This document shows, in pieces, positions 20,377 through 31,162 of a DNA stretch of 64,000 bases (position 1 is the stretch's first letter; the number at the start of each line of letters is the position of its first letter). The stretch lies in the NCBI RefSeq assembly GCF_042477335.2, contig NC_091255.1, positions 18,516,501 to 18,580,500 on the forward strand. The letters run 5' to 3'. The position numbers were made by a program, and so were the translations under genes. The stretch comes from Ovis canadensis (Eukaryota; Chordata; Mammalia; Artiodactyla; Bovidae). A model generated the notes under the pieces. The model made no database searches and was not told the origin of the DNA. It saw only the letters and a list, made by a program, of their open reading frames with translations.

Positions 20377-20430
20377 TTGTAAGCGATATCATATGGTATT
20401 TGTCTTTCTCTTTCACTTAGTAAATGCAAG

Positions 20431-20852
20431 ATTTTTATGCTGTTTGTTTATAACTTGCTTATCTGCTGCACTTTTTCATGCTTGTTTTTGTCCATAAATA
20501 GGTTTACAGGGTGTTGCCTTAGAGAAATGTGGACTATGCTATCTGTATTGCTTACTACCTTTCTCTTTAGTCATACAAACCTTACTTCAGCAAACTTCAA
20601 AAGTTATCGTTTTATTAAAAAATTATATTTCTTCTGTATCAGCATTTGCATTATCTTTTGCTTAGTAGTTTTTCTGAAATATCAGCAGATGTTTCAAATT
20701 GATTCTTTTTTTTTAAGAATCACTAGGACAGAAGGGCATCCTTCAGCCTATTGTATGTCTTTTGGTGTGTCCTTGAAAAGTTGTATAGGATTCAAATTTT
20801 TAGGAAGTAAATCATATTTTATTCAAGAGTGCTTACTGTTTAAAGGACTACT
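20431..20852. other. Intergenic sequence, nothing recognised
   Basis: Contains a 139-codon open frame (20437-20856) that is hydrophobic and Phe-rich. It is AT-driven, crosses no recognisable domain, and is not supported as a gene. Confidence 0.4.
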
Positions 20853-20862
20853 ATGATAAAGC

Positions 20863-21127
20863 TTGTGGAGAAGGCAATGGCACCCCACTCCTGTACTCTT
20901 GCCTGGAAAATCCCTGTACCCTGGTAGGCTGCAGTCCATGGGGTCACTAAGAGTCAGACATGACTGAGTGACTTCACTTTCACTCTTCACTTTCATGCTT
21001 TGGAGAAGGAAATGGCAACCCACTCCAGTGTTCTTGCCTGGAGAATCCCAGGGACGGGGGAGCCTGGTGGGTTGCCATCTATGGGGTCGCACAGAGTCGG
21101 ACATGACTGAAGTGACTTAGCAGCAGC
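20863..21127 (+). mobile_element. Bov-A2 SINE (dimer)
   Basis: Two BovA monomers, each starting 'tggagaagg', separated by 'cactttcactcttcacttt' and ending in (AGC)n. TSD 'atgataaagc' at 20853-20862 and 21128-21137. Confidence 0.93.
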
Positions 21128-21347
21128 ATGATAAAGCCTATAAAGTAAATTAATCTGATTTTTAAATGGTTTCCCATGTTTGTTTACTTAAAAAGATTCT
21201 CCTGCACTACTTAAGCAGTGAATGTGTTTCTTAGGTTAAAAAATTAAAGATTAAAAAAGACTATAAAGAAACAGGAAAGAACATTAGAAAAATGGAACTA
21301 GAGAAGCATGATTCATAACATTAATAATAACCACTGTGTACTGAATG

Positions 21348-21634
21348 GAAGAAGGCAATGGCACCCCACTCCAGTACTCTTGCTTGGAAAATCCCATGGA
21401 CAGAGGAGCCTGGTGGGCTGCAGTCCATGGGGTCGCTAAGAGTCGGACACGACTGGGCGACTTCACTTTGACTTTTCATTTTTCACTGTTCATGCATTGG
21501 AGAAGGAAATGGCAACCCACTCCAGTATTCTTGCCTGGAGAATCCCAGGGACAGGGGAGCCTGGTGGGCTGCCATCTATAGGGTCGCACAGAGTCGGACA
21601 TGACTTAAGCGACTTAGCAGCAGCAGCAGCAACA
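21348..21634 (+). mobile_element. Bov-A2 SINE (dimer)
   Basis: Same dimer plan as its neighbour 220 bp upstream. TSD 'gtgtactgaatg' is perfect (21336-21347 and 21635-21646), so it is an independent insertion and not a segmental duplication. Confidence 0.93.
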
Positions 21635-21697
21635 GTGTACTGAATGATATGTAATAGCTATTTCATGAATATCCATTCATTAGGTAACTTAATAAGC

Positions 21698-21870
21698 ATT
21701 TTGCATACATTGCCTCTGATCCTCAAAGTGTTGAAGATAGATATCATCCATATTATCAGGAAATTAAAACCTGAAGCGATTAAATAATTTTGTTCAAGAT
21801 CATATACCTAGGGAGTAGCAAAGTCAGAATTGAAATTGAGAACTCTGATTTCAAAGTTGTACTCTTCCTA
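21698..21870 (+). mobile_element. MIR SINE
   Basis: Diverged MIR core: 'gatcctcaaagtgttgaaga', 'gaaattaaaacctgaagcga' and 'cagaattgaaattgagaact'. Confidence 0.6.
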
Positions 21871-22010
21871 TGTTATGCCTTCGTAGAAAACGTAAGAATA
21901 AAAATAGCATGTCAGTTTCTCCAACTGAATATTTTGACTCTGGTCTTAAGACTTGTGAATGGGTGAGTTTTTGCTGTCAGAAAAATGAGGTATGATACTC
22001 TTCAAACATC

Positions 22011-22350
22011 TTTTTTTTTTAAATTTATTTATTATATATAACTTATTTATTATATATTTGTATTATATAAAACTTGTTTTATTATGTATTATTAAGTAAG
22101 TCTGCAAGCAGGCTTTCTCTAGTTGTGGCGAACAGGGGCTGCTGTCTAGTTGCAGCGCACAGGCTTCTCTCGTTGTGGAGCACAGGCTTTAGGTCCATGA
22201 GCTTCAGTAGTTGCTACATTCAGGCTTAAAAGTTGTGGCTCATGTTGCTTAGTTGCTCTGAAGTATGGGGAGTCTACCCAGACCAGGGATCAAACCTGTG
22301 TCCCCAGCATTGACAGGTGGATTCTTAACCACTGGACCACCAGGAAAGTC
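22011..22350 (-). mobile_element. tRNA-Glu-derived SINE with expanded AT tail
   Basis: Body 'gcaggctttctctagttgtg' to head end 'actggaccaccaggaaagtc'. The tail side is a ~90-bp TTATTTATT/ATATA expansion. Confidence 0.9.
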
Positions 22351-22748
22351 TTAAACATCTTAATGTATTTTAAGAGTATAAATCTTGATTCTCTCTAAAA
22401 CTGTTGAGCGTTATATTCTTGTACCCTCTCTTGTTCCATATTTTCTTCTGCATAAAACAGCACTATAGTAGATTGAAGCCAAAAAGAATTGGCTTGAGAA
22501 TTTAAGAAATTCTTACCGCTTAAAAGAAATCTGACAGTTTACTTATCCTTGAGTATTATTTTCTCGAGAATGGTAATAATTATTATTTATCGCAAAAGGT
22601 GGTTATGAGGATTGAAGGAGTATACGTAAAGCACCTAATAGATGAATTCTTGATGATAATTTATCTTAAAAGTATTTTTTAAAAGTATCCCATAATACTA
22701 ATAGTTTGGGAGTCTTGGTTAGTTTTAGTCCTACCTTTTATAGTCAGG
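22351..22748. other. Intergenic sequence; possible MIR fragment
   Basis: A MIR-like phrase 'ggttatgaggattgaagga' lies near 22600; otherwise nothing recognised. Confidence 0.4.
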
Positions 22749-22962
22749 GGCTTCCCTGGCTCAGGGGTTAAAGTGTCTGCCTACAATGCAGGAGACCTGG
22801 GTTCGATCCCTGGGTTGGGAAGATCCCCTGGAGAAGGAAATGGCAACCCACTCCAGTATTCTTGCCTGGAGAATCCATGGACAGAGGAGCCTGGTGGGCT
22901 ACATACAGTCCACGGGGTCGCAAAGAGTCAGACACGACTGAGCGACTTCACTCACTCACTCA
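22749..22962 (+). mobile_element. Bov-tA SINE (first of a same-strand pair)
   Basis: Head 'ggcttccctggctcaggggt', B-box 'ggttcgatccctgggttggg', body ending in a (CACT)n run. Confidence 0.93.
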
Positions 22963-22985
22963 CACAGTGCCTAGTACACATACTG

Positions 22986-23200
22986 GGCTTCCCAGGTGGC
23001 GCTAGTGTTAAAGAATCCACCTGCCAATGCAGGTAGACGTAAGAGACATGGGTTCAATCCCTGGGTGGGGAAGACCCCCTGGAGGAGGGCACAGCAACCC
23101 ACTCTAGTATTCTTGCCTGGAGAATCTCATGAACAGAAGAGCCTGGCAGGCTACAGTCCATAGGGTCACAGGGTTGCACACACTGAAGTGACTTACACTC
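22986..23200 (+). mobile_element. Bov-tA SINE (second of a same-strand pair)
   Basis: Head 'gggcttcccaggtggcgcta' and an extended 'gtagacgtaagagacatggg' loop. It is a different subtype from its neighbour only about 25 bp away. Confidence 0.92.
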
Positions 23201-23349
23201 ACGCATGTAGTATGTTTACCTGTGGTAAACACTAGGACATGCAGCAGCTTTGTAGATTTGGCTTGCACCTTTCCTCTTGTATCTTTCTGTGGTCTTTTTA
23301 AAATAGACTTTGGGTTTTTTTTTTATAGTTAGTCTGTTTATACTTTATA

Positions 23350-23562
23350 TAAAGTGAAAGTGTTAGTTGCTCAGTCATGTCAGACTCTTTGCAACCCCAT
23401 GGACTGTAGCCTACCAGGCTCCTCTGTCCGTGGGATTCTGAAGCAAGAACACTGGAGTGGGTTGCCATTCCCTTTTCCAGGGGATCTTCCTGACCCAGGA
23501 ACCAATCCAGGTCTCCTGCTTTGTAGGCTGATTCTTTACTGTCTGAGCTACCAGCAAAGCCC
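23350..23562 (-). mobile_element. Bov-tA SINE
   Basis: 'aagtgaaagtgttagttgct' to reversed head 'tgagctaccagcaaagccc'. Confidence 0.92.
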
Positions 23563-23654
23563 TTTATTATATAAAGCATCCTCTCAAATCCCCTTGACCA
23601 TTTAAGTGCCCCTTTTCTGTCCTGTCTTCCACAACTTTGTGCCTGTCCTAAAAT

Positions 23655-25905
23655 GTGGCACTGGTCATAGCAAAACTTTCTTCCAACAACAGAAGAGATG
23701 GCTCTACACATGGACATCAGCAGATGTTCAATACCGAAATCAGATTGATTATATTCTTTGCAGCCAAAGATGGAGAAGCTCTATACAGGCAGCAAAAACA
23801 AGACCAGGAGCTGACTGTGGTTCAGATCATGAACTCCTTATTCCCAAATTCAGACTTAATTTAAAGAAAGTAGGAAAAGCCACTAGGCCATTCAGGTATG
23901 ACCTAAATCAAATCCTTTACGATTATACAGTAGATAGATCCAATAGACAGAGTGCCTAAAGAACTATAGAAGGAGGTTTGTGACATTGTACAGAAGACAG
24001 TGATCAAGTCCATACCCAAGAAAAAGAAATGCAAAAAGGCAAAATGGTTGTCTGAGGAGGCCTTAAAATAGCTGAGAAGAGAAGTGAAAGGCAAAGGAGA
24101 AAAGGAAGGATATGTCCATTTGAATGCAGAGTTTCAAAGAATAACAAGGAGAGATAAGAAAGCCTACCTCAGTGATCAATGCAAAGAAATAGAGGAAAAC
24201 AATAGAAAGGGAAAGACTAGAGATCTCATCAAGAAAATTAGAGATACCAAGGGAACATTTCATGAAAGGATAGGCACAATAAAGGACAGAAATGAGAAGG
24301 ACCTAACAGAAGCTGAAGAGATTAAGAAGAGGTGGCAAGAAAACACAGAAGAACTGTACAAAAAAGATCTTCATGACCCAGATAACCACGATGGTGTGAT
24401 CACTCACCTAGAGCCAGACATCCTGGAGTGTGAAGTCAAGTGGGCCTTAGGAAGCATCACTACGAACAAAGCCAGTGGAGGCAATGGAATTACAGCTAAG
24501 CTATTTCAAATCCTGGAAGATGATGCTATGAAAGTGCTGCACTCAATATGCCAGCAAATTTGGGAAATAGCAGTGGCCACAGGACTGGAAAAGGTCAGTT
24601 TTCATTCCAATCCCAAAGAATGCTCAAACTGCCACACAGTTGCGCTCATCTCACACACTAGAAAAGTAATGCTCAAAAATCTCTAAGCGAGGATGCAAAA
24701 GTATATGAACCAAGAACTTCCAGATGTTCAATCTGGATTTAGAAAAGGCAGAGGAACCAGAAATCAACTTGCCAACATCCACTGGATCATAGGAAAAGCA
24801 AGAGAGTTCCAGAAAAACATCTGCTTTATTGATTAGGCCAAAGCCTTTGACTGTGTAGATCACAACAAACTACAAAATTCTTCAAGAGTTGGGAATACCA
24901 GACCAGCCTACCTGCCTCCTGAGAAATCTGTATGCAGGTCAAGAGGCAACATTTAGAACTGGACATGGAACAGTGACTGCTTCCAAATTGGGAAAGGGGT
25001 ACGTCAAGGCTGTATATTGTCACCTTGCTTATTTGACTTATATGCAGAATACATCATGCGAAATGCTGGGCTGGATGAAGCCCAAGCTGGAATCAAGATT
25101 GCCAGGAAAAATATCAATAACCTCAGATATGCAGATGACACCACCCTTATGGCAGGATGCAACAAGGAACTAAAGAGCCTCTTGAAAGTGAAAAAGGAAA
25201 GTGAAAAAGGAGAGTGAAAAAGCTGGCTTGAAACTCAACATTAAAAAAACTAAGATCATCTGGTCCCATCACTTCATGGCAAATAGATGGGGAAACAATG
25301 GAAACAGTGACAGACTTATTTTGGGGGGCTCCAAAATCACAGATGGTGACTGCAGCCATAAAATTAAAAGACACTTGCTCCTTGGAAGAAAAGCTATGAC
25401 CAGCCTAAACAGCATATTAAAAAGCAGAGACATCATTTTGCCGACAAAGGTCTGTCTAGTCAAAGCTATTGTTTTTTCAGTAGTCATGTATGGATGTGAG
25501 AGTTGGACCATAATGAAAGCTGAGTGCCGAGGAATTGATGCTTTTGAACTGTGGTGTTGGAGAAGACTCTTGAGAGCCCCTTTGACAGCAAGGAGATCCA
25601 ACCAGTCCATCCTAAAGGAAATCAGTCCTGAATATTCACTGGAAGGACTGATGCTGAAACTGAACTCCAATACTTTGGCCACCTGATGGAAAGAACTGAC
25701 TCCTTGGAAAATACCCTGATGCTGGGAAAGACTGAAGGCAGGATGAGAAGGGGATGACAGAGGATGAGATGGTTGGATAGCATCACCGACTCAATGGACA
25801 TGAGTTTGAGCAAGCTCCGGAAGTTGGTGATAGACAGGGAGGCCTGGCGTACTGCAGTTAATAGGGTCGCAAAAAGTTGAACACGACTAAGAGACTGAAC
25901 TGAAG
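23655..25905 (+). mobile_element. Long BovB LINE, sense strand
   Basis: Starts within the endonuclease C-terminus ('atattctttgcagccaaaga'). It passes through the basic [12 protein letters not shown] patch, the RT fingers (SGFRKGRGTRNQ), the palm box [11 protein letters not shown] (intact, near 25130) and the thumb (CESWTIMKAECR), to the 3' end 'gactaagagactgaactgaa'. Several frameshifts break it into short frames such as 24084-24686 and 25201-25686. A local triplication of 'gtgaaaaagga' lies at 25188-25217. It is in inverted orientation to the BovB at 17071-20151. Confidence 0.95.
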
Positions 25906-26426
25906 ATGTAGCAAATAGAACTGCACTCAGTTTTTGGAACACTGCATAATTTTGCGCAAATGCCAGCTAATTGTCTGTTTAACCTTCAATACTCTTTAAT
26001 AATATTTATTTTCCTACATTGGCACAGCAGCTCATTGGGTTGGCATCTTAATTTACTCCATTGCCTAACATTGTATCCCATCTAAAGCTTCAGTCTGTTG
26101 ATTTGTAAAATGGACAAAATAATTCCCTTATCTACCTCAAAGAACTGTGGTTCAAACAGTTCAAGAATGCATTAATTGAAATCCTTTACAAACTCTGAAC
26201 TGTTTCATAAGTATAAGGGATGGTTATTATTTCTTGTTTGTAGCTGATAGTATTGATCTAATCATCTTCCTAAATATGATATAAAAATTTTCCAAAACAT
26301 TTCCATACTGAAAATAATCCTATTCATAGATATAGCAATGGTAATCATTTTCAGCTTGACTAATTATAAGGAAGATTTCTGAAGTGTAAATTATATCCTA
26401 TAGTTCTTTTTTATTCCAGACACTCA
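25906..26426. other. Intergenic sequence with MIR-like fragment
   Basis: A MIR-like phrase 'gatttgtaaaatggacaaaa' lies near 26100; otherwise unrecognised AT-rich DNA. Confidence 0.4.
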
Positions 26427-26622
26427 TGAAAGTGAAAGTCACTCAGTCGTGTCCAATTCTTTGCGACCCCATGGACTATACAGTCTATGGAATTCTCTGG
26501 GCCAGAATACTGGAGTAGGTAGCCTTTCCCTTCTCCAGAGGCTCTTCCCAACCTAAGGATCAAACCCAGGTCTCCCATATTACAGGCGGAGTCTTTACTA
26601 CCTGAGCCACAAGGGAAGCCCA
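26427..26622 (-). mobile_element. Bov-tA SINE (first of a head-to-tail pair)
   Basis: 'gaaagtgaaagtcactcagt' to head end 'tgagccacaagggaagccc'. Confidence 0.93.
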
Positions 26623-26624
26623 AA

Positions 26625-26818
26625 ATGAAGGTCTCTCAGTCCTGTCTGACTCTTTGCGACCCCATGAACTATACAATCCATGGAATTCTCCAGGCCAGAA
26701 TACTGGAGTGGGTAACTTCTTCCCTTTTCCAACAGATCTTCCCAACCCAGGAATTGAACTGGGTTCTCCTGCATTGCAGATGAATTCTTTACCAACTGAG
26801 CTATCAGGCAAGCCCCCC
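26625..26818 (-). mobile_element. Bov-tA SINE (second of a head-to-tail pair)
   Basis: Follows the first copy with almost no spacer ('aaaatgaag'). Both share the 'atggaattctc' and 'gccagaatactggagt' variants, so they are the same subtype. Confidence 0.93.
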
Positions 26819-26967
26819 CAGAAACTCTTAGAGTACTATATTACCATAGTTGCCTGTTACTTCCTTTCTCCTACAAAGTTATGTGTACTTATTTGAGTAT
26901 TGAGTGCCTTCTATCTTTTATTTTATCCTGGCTATTTTGTCAGCATAAAAGCAAGATTACCTTGTTT

Positions 26968-27838
26968 ACGTACATGCTGCTAAATCTCTTCAGTCCTGTC
27001 CTAGTCTTTGCAATCCTATGCATTTTGGCCTACCAGGTTCCTCTGTCCATGACATTTCCCAGGTAAGAATACTGGAGTGGGTTGCCATGCCCTCCTCCAG
27101 GGGATCTTCCCGACCCAGAGATCAAACCCATGTCTCTTTACATCTCTGCATCATCAGTTCAGTTCAGTTCAGTCACTCAGTCGTGTCCGACTCTTTGTGA
27201 CCCCGTGAACCACAGCACGCCAGGCCTCCCTGTCCATCACCAACTCTCGGAGCCTACCCAAACTCATGTCCATCGAGTCGGTGATGCCATCCAACCATCT
27301 CATCCTCTGTCATCCCCTTCTCCTGCCCTCAATCTTTCCCAGCATCAGGGTGTTTTCAAATGAGTCAGCTCTTTGAATCAGGTGGCCAAAGTATTGGATT
27401 TTTAACTTCAACATCAGTCCCTCCAATGAACACCCAGGACTGATCTCCTTTAGAATGGACTGGTTGGATCTCCTTGCAGTCCAAGGTACTCTCAAGAGTC
27501 TTCTCCAACACCACAGTTCAAAAGCATCAGTTCTTCGGCACTCAGCTTTCTTTATAGTCCAACTCTCACATCCATACATGACTACTAGAAAAACCATAGC
27601 CTTGACTAGACGGACCTTTGTTGGCAAAGTAATGTCTCTGCTTTTTAATATGCTGTCTAGGTTGGTCATAACTTTCCTTCCAAGGAGTAAGTGTCTTTTA
27701 ATTTCATTTAATTTCATGGCTGCAATCACCATCTGCAGTGATTTTGGAGCCCCCGAAATAAAGTCTCTCAGTGTTTCCACTGTTTCCCCATCTATTTGTC
27801 AGGTGGGCTCTTTACCATTAGTGCTACCTGGTAAGCCA
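26968..27838 (-). mobile_element. Bov-tA SINE split by a BovB
   Basis: The body at 26968-27149 breaks off after 'tctctttacatctctgca'. The missing reversed head 'caggtgggctctttaccatt' resumes at about 27799 and ends with 'gctacctggtaagcc'. Confidence 0.85.
27150..27798 (-). mobile_element. BovB LINE fragment nested in Bov-tA
   Basis: 3' end repeat 'agttcagttcagttcagtca' at 27156, running through the thumb-coding stretch (reverse of CESWTIKKAECRR) to 'tgtttccccatctatttg'. It is a 650-bp 5'-truncated copy. Confidence 0.95.
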
Positions 27839-27849
27839 AACTAGTGCCA

Positions 27850-28640
27850 AACTAGTTTATAGTCCCACTTAAAAATTTTTTGGTTTTGAACATAACCTTT
27901 GTTGTTTTTGGAAAAGTAATATGTAGTCATTGTATCTGTTATTAAGAATTTATTTTTTAAACAAAGAATATGTTACCTGAAGTTCCACTGCTTTGCTAGT
28001 GCTCTGTTAACCATTGGCAGCATTCTAATGAATATCCTTCTAAACATTGCATATATACAGGCACCTGTGGATATGTATTCTTTTTTTTTGGTGGGGCCAA
28101 GTCATGCAGTAGTGAGATTGTAGTTCCCCCACTAGGGGTCTACCCCAGGTCCCTGGCAGTGAGAGTGTGAAGTTCTAACCACTGGACTGCCAGGGAATTC
28201 CCTGGATATGTATTGAGTTTTATATAATTGCAATCAGAATATATCTTGTTCTGTAATTTACTTTTTTTTTTCACTCTACAGTATGTGGTAGACTTTTTTC
28301 CTGTCAATAAATGAAAGTATATTAATGGATGCATTGTTTTCTCTTATCAAGATTTATATAATCTGTTCTTTATTTAGGTTCTTTTAAATTTAGAATTTCT
28401 ATAAACCATGGAATACCATGGTGCATACATCTTTTATTAATACTTGTGAAATTTTCTTGGCAGAGTAAACTCTTAGGCCTGGAACTGATGCATCAAGGGA
28501 TATACACATTTTACATTTTGATGTATATTGCTAAATTGCCCTGAAGAAATTTGAACCATGCTCTAACCTAGTACTATCAGATTCCCATTGTCAGAGTTGA
28601 GAATCCAAATGGCAGTGTCCCATTTGCACACTAGCTGTTT
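27850..28640 (-). mobile_element. Old L1M-type 3' UTR, interrupted by a SINE
   Basis: Reversed old L1 phrases: 'gaactgatgcatcaagggat', 'gtatattgctaaattgccct', and 'ttataaccatggaa'-like blocks. The left part is uncertain. Confidence 0.5.
28080..28202 (-). mobile_element. tRNA-Glu-derived SINE, short copy
   Basis: Perfect TSD 'tggatatgtatt' at 28068-28079 and 28203-28214. The reversed head ends 'ggactgccagggaattcc'. Confidence 0.9.
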
Positions 28641-29488
28641 GTTTTGGCAGTTTTCTTATTTAGAATAGTATTACATTTTAATTTATCAGTTCCTTTAGAA
28701 CTTAGGTAAATGCCTTCTGGTCTCAGTGATATATGTTCCTAGTCAATTGCATCTGCTTGTAGAACACTAATAATTTGGGCAATGCATCTGTAGGTGGGGT
28801 TGAAATGACAAGTTAAGGAGTTATTTGACTAGCATGAATGTTCTTTTCACTATACTGCATCCTGGATCTGCTACCTCTGAAATGCTTCAATAGACACTTT
28901 TTAAGTGGGGATTTCCTTAATGTTATCTTCAAAGGGCAAGACTATTTTCCTAGTCTTTTTATTTTTCAGACAATCAATGCTTTTAGAAGATCCAGCCCCT
29001 TGAACTGAGTTAAGATTCGTGACCTTGTTAAACAATCAGCACTAGCTATATTGTCTTGGGCAAACTGCTTAACCTATCCAGATAGCAGTTTTCTCGTCTC
29101 AGTGAAACAGGTCACTGATTTCTGATACTCTTTTCTTTTTCAGTATTTTCCCCCATGACACTTGATTTCTTGTGCTCATTTCCTTTCTTGGTTTAAAAGA
29201 TGTCTTACTAATTTTGGCACCCCTTATAAGTTTCCATCAATATATGGCAATCGTCTTGGAAGACTTCTCTCATCATATTCGTGGAATTTTTAAAACATGC
29301 CTTTCTTCTGTTACACTTCGCTTGTTCTTTCATTAATGTTTCATTGGAAGTTTTGGGCCTCCAATAAGGCATATGGACTCCTGCTTGGTTACTTATTTTG
29401 AATAATTCTGTATACTGTCCCCAAATTGTTGGTAATGTTTTAGAGAAGTGAGAAATAGAATATTTCCTGCCGTATCAATAAACAAAGG
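28641..29488. other. Intergenic sequence, nothing recognised
   Basis: No coding, RNA or repeat assignment could be supported. Confidence 0.4.
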
Positions 29489-29945
29489 ATGTTACAGTCA
29501 TTGGCAGTTGTAGCCACTGTGGATGGTGAGCTGGTGAGCCCTGAGGGAACGAAGGAAGGAAAGAATGCCTCCATCTAGCAGCCATCAGTCTGCAGCCACT
29601 GCTTATGGTGAGCCCTGAGGAAACTCAGGATGTTTGGAAAACACTGGATACTGGCCCCAGATAGCTGAGGTACATATCAAAGAAATGATTTCAGTGAGCC
29701 AGACTCTTGCACCTTCCCATATATAGAAAGGCACTAAATTCCTTAACTTGGAATATCTGGTTTTCTTTTGAGGTTCAGACTACCTGCCCTTTGGGGCAAA
29801 ACTTCTATATAACCTGGCTCCAACCCGCCCCTCCTCAGAGCAATTCTCACAGGGTTATCTCCCAGGCTTGAAGTCTTAAAATTCTTTCTCCCCATCCCCC
29901 ACCCCCAATAAAACATAACTCTCAACTTTTATGTTGTGAATTTTA
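29489..29945 (+). mobile_element. LTR-like element (endogenous retrovirus, probable solo LTR)
   Basis: The promoter-like TATATAA (29806-29812) is followed 95 bp later by AATAAA (29907-29912), then 'cataactctcaacttttatg' and 'ttgtgaatttt'. This is the U3-R-U5 layout of a retroviral LTR. The upstream part holds an imperfect direct repeat around 'tggtgagccctgagg' (29533 and 29608). No gag/pol/env remnants adjoin. Boundaries and family are uncertain. Confidence 0.6.
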
Positions 29946-30000
29946 AGTGCACAGAAGGAAAGAATTCTATCTTTTGATGTAATGCTTTACTTATATAGGA

Positions 30001-30021
30001 TACACACACACACACACACAC
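30001..30021. repeat. (CA)n microsatellite
   Basis: Ten or so CA units next to a SINE tail. Confidence 0.9.
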
Positions 30022-30122
30022 ACTTTTTCTTTACACTGGCTATGCTGTGCAGCTTGCAGAATTGAACCTGGGCCACAACAATGAAAGTATTGAATCCTAA
30101 CAAGCAGGCCACCAGGGAACTC
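30022..30122 (-). mobile_element. tRNA-Glu-derived SINE, short diverged copy
   Basis: 'tggctatgctgtgcagcttg', 'agaattgaacctgggccaca' and head end 'gccaccagggaactc'. Confidence 0.7.
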
Positions 30123-30159
30123 TCTAGGTTACTTTTAATACTTTCATTTTACTTCTTTA

Positions 30160-30325
30160 GATCCTCAAAACACTGCTTCGAGGTTAGATGTTACTATCTC
30201 AAGTTTTATAAATGTGAAACTGAGACTAAAGCTAAGTGATATGCCCAGGGCCACTCAGTTTGTAAATGGTATAGCTGTGTCTATAGGTTCTAAGCTCAAA
30301 GCTCTATCTGGCTAAGCCACTGGTA
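30160..30325 (+). mobile_element. MIR SINE
   Basis: 'tttataaatgtgaaactgag' and 'tgatatgcccagggccactc' match the MIR core. The end matches 'ctctatctggct'. Confidence 0.7.
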
Positions 30326-30382
30326 CCTCTATAGTTGAAGGTTAGTCTTAGTTACATATTTTTTTCCTGGTAGTATTTATCG

Positions 30383-30597
30383 TATACTTGTTGTTTAGTC
30401 TCTAAGTCATGTCTGACTCTTTTGTGACCCCATGGACTGTAACCTGCCAGGCTTCTCTGTCAATGTGATTTTCCAGGCAGGAATACTGGAGTGGGTTGCC
30501 ATTTCCTCTTCCAGGGGATCTTCCAGACCGAGGGTTCGAACCTGAATCTCCTGTTTGGTGGCAGATTCTTTACCATTGAGCCACCTGGGAAGCCCTA
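30383..30597 (-). mobile_element. Bov-tA SINE
   Basis: 'tgttgtttagtctctaagtc' start and reversed head 'ttgagccacctgggaagccc'. Confidence 0.93.
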
Positions 30598-31162
30598 ATC
30601 ATGTACATATGTCTGTACTAATCATAAAATAGTCATCAAATTTAAAGAAAATTGCTGTCAAGTGACATTTTAGAAGAGGGAAACAGAAACGTGAGCACAG
30701 CTACTCTATAGGATATAATTTGACAGCTCTAAACAGATACTTTCCCTAATTCCTAACAAAGCAGTAGTTTTCAACTTGTGAGTTTCCTTAAATAATAATT
30801 TTAAAAAAGGAACTTGCAATAACATATATAAAGATCACGTTAAATAAGACAAGGTAGTATGGGCCCAGGGACTGACTCACAGAACATAGAAACAAACTGA
30901 TGTGAGGACACCTAGTTATTCATATGGGGGGAAAAATTAAATTCCTACTTCACAACTTTCATCAAAGTCAATTTCAGATATATCAAGGGCTTAAATGTGA
31001 AATGCGATACTTCAAAACATTTCCTTAAAAAGTTTTTAAGTTTGCTTGTATTTGGAATTTTTTATACTTATTTCTCTTTCTTCTATAAAGGCTTTATCAT
31101 TTCTTTGGGTATACTGGTGTTAAACCAAAAAATGAGACTATTATTGATCTCAGAGAAGCAGT
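30598..31162. other. Intergenic sequence, nothing recognised
   Basis: AT-rich unique-looking DNA, with a phrase near 31080-31130 that recalls old L1 tails but is too weak to call. Confidence 0.4.

Larger units (their letters stand above)
16600..20430 (-). mobile_element. L1 LINE 3' end, split by a BovB and SINEs
   Basis: Reversed L1 3' UTR at 16600-17070 ('gtgtacagcaaagtgattga', 'ttctgttttgtaaataagtt'). It resumes at 20161-20170 and 20377-20430 ('gatatcatatggtatttgtc', 'ttctctttcacttag'). A BovB and then a Bov-tA split it, and a tRNA-Glu SINE sits in its first part. Confidence 0.85.

Noticed and set aside
20437-20856. 139-codon hydrophobic ORF in intergenic DNA
   Set aside because: AT-rich, Phe/Ile/Leu-rich translation typical of chance frames; no domain, no flanking splice or promoter signals.
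23655-25905. Reverse transcriptase ORFs as a possible domesticated gene
   Set aside because: Frames are broken several times, match ordinary BovB throughout, and have no promoter or splice context.
22749-27838. Regularly repeated SINE bodies as a CRISPR-like or satellite array
   Set aside because: Spacing is irregular, both orientations occur, and several copies have independent TSDs; dispersed retrotransposons.
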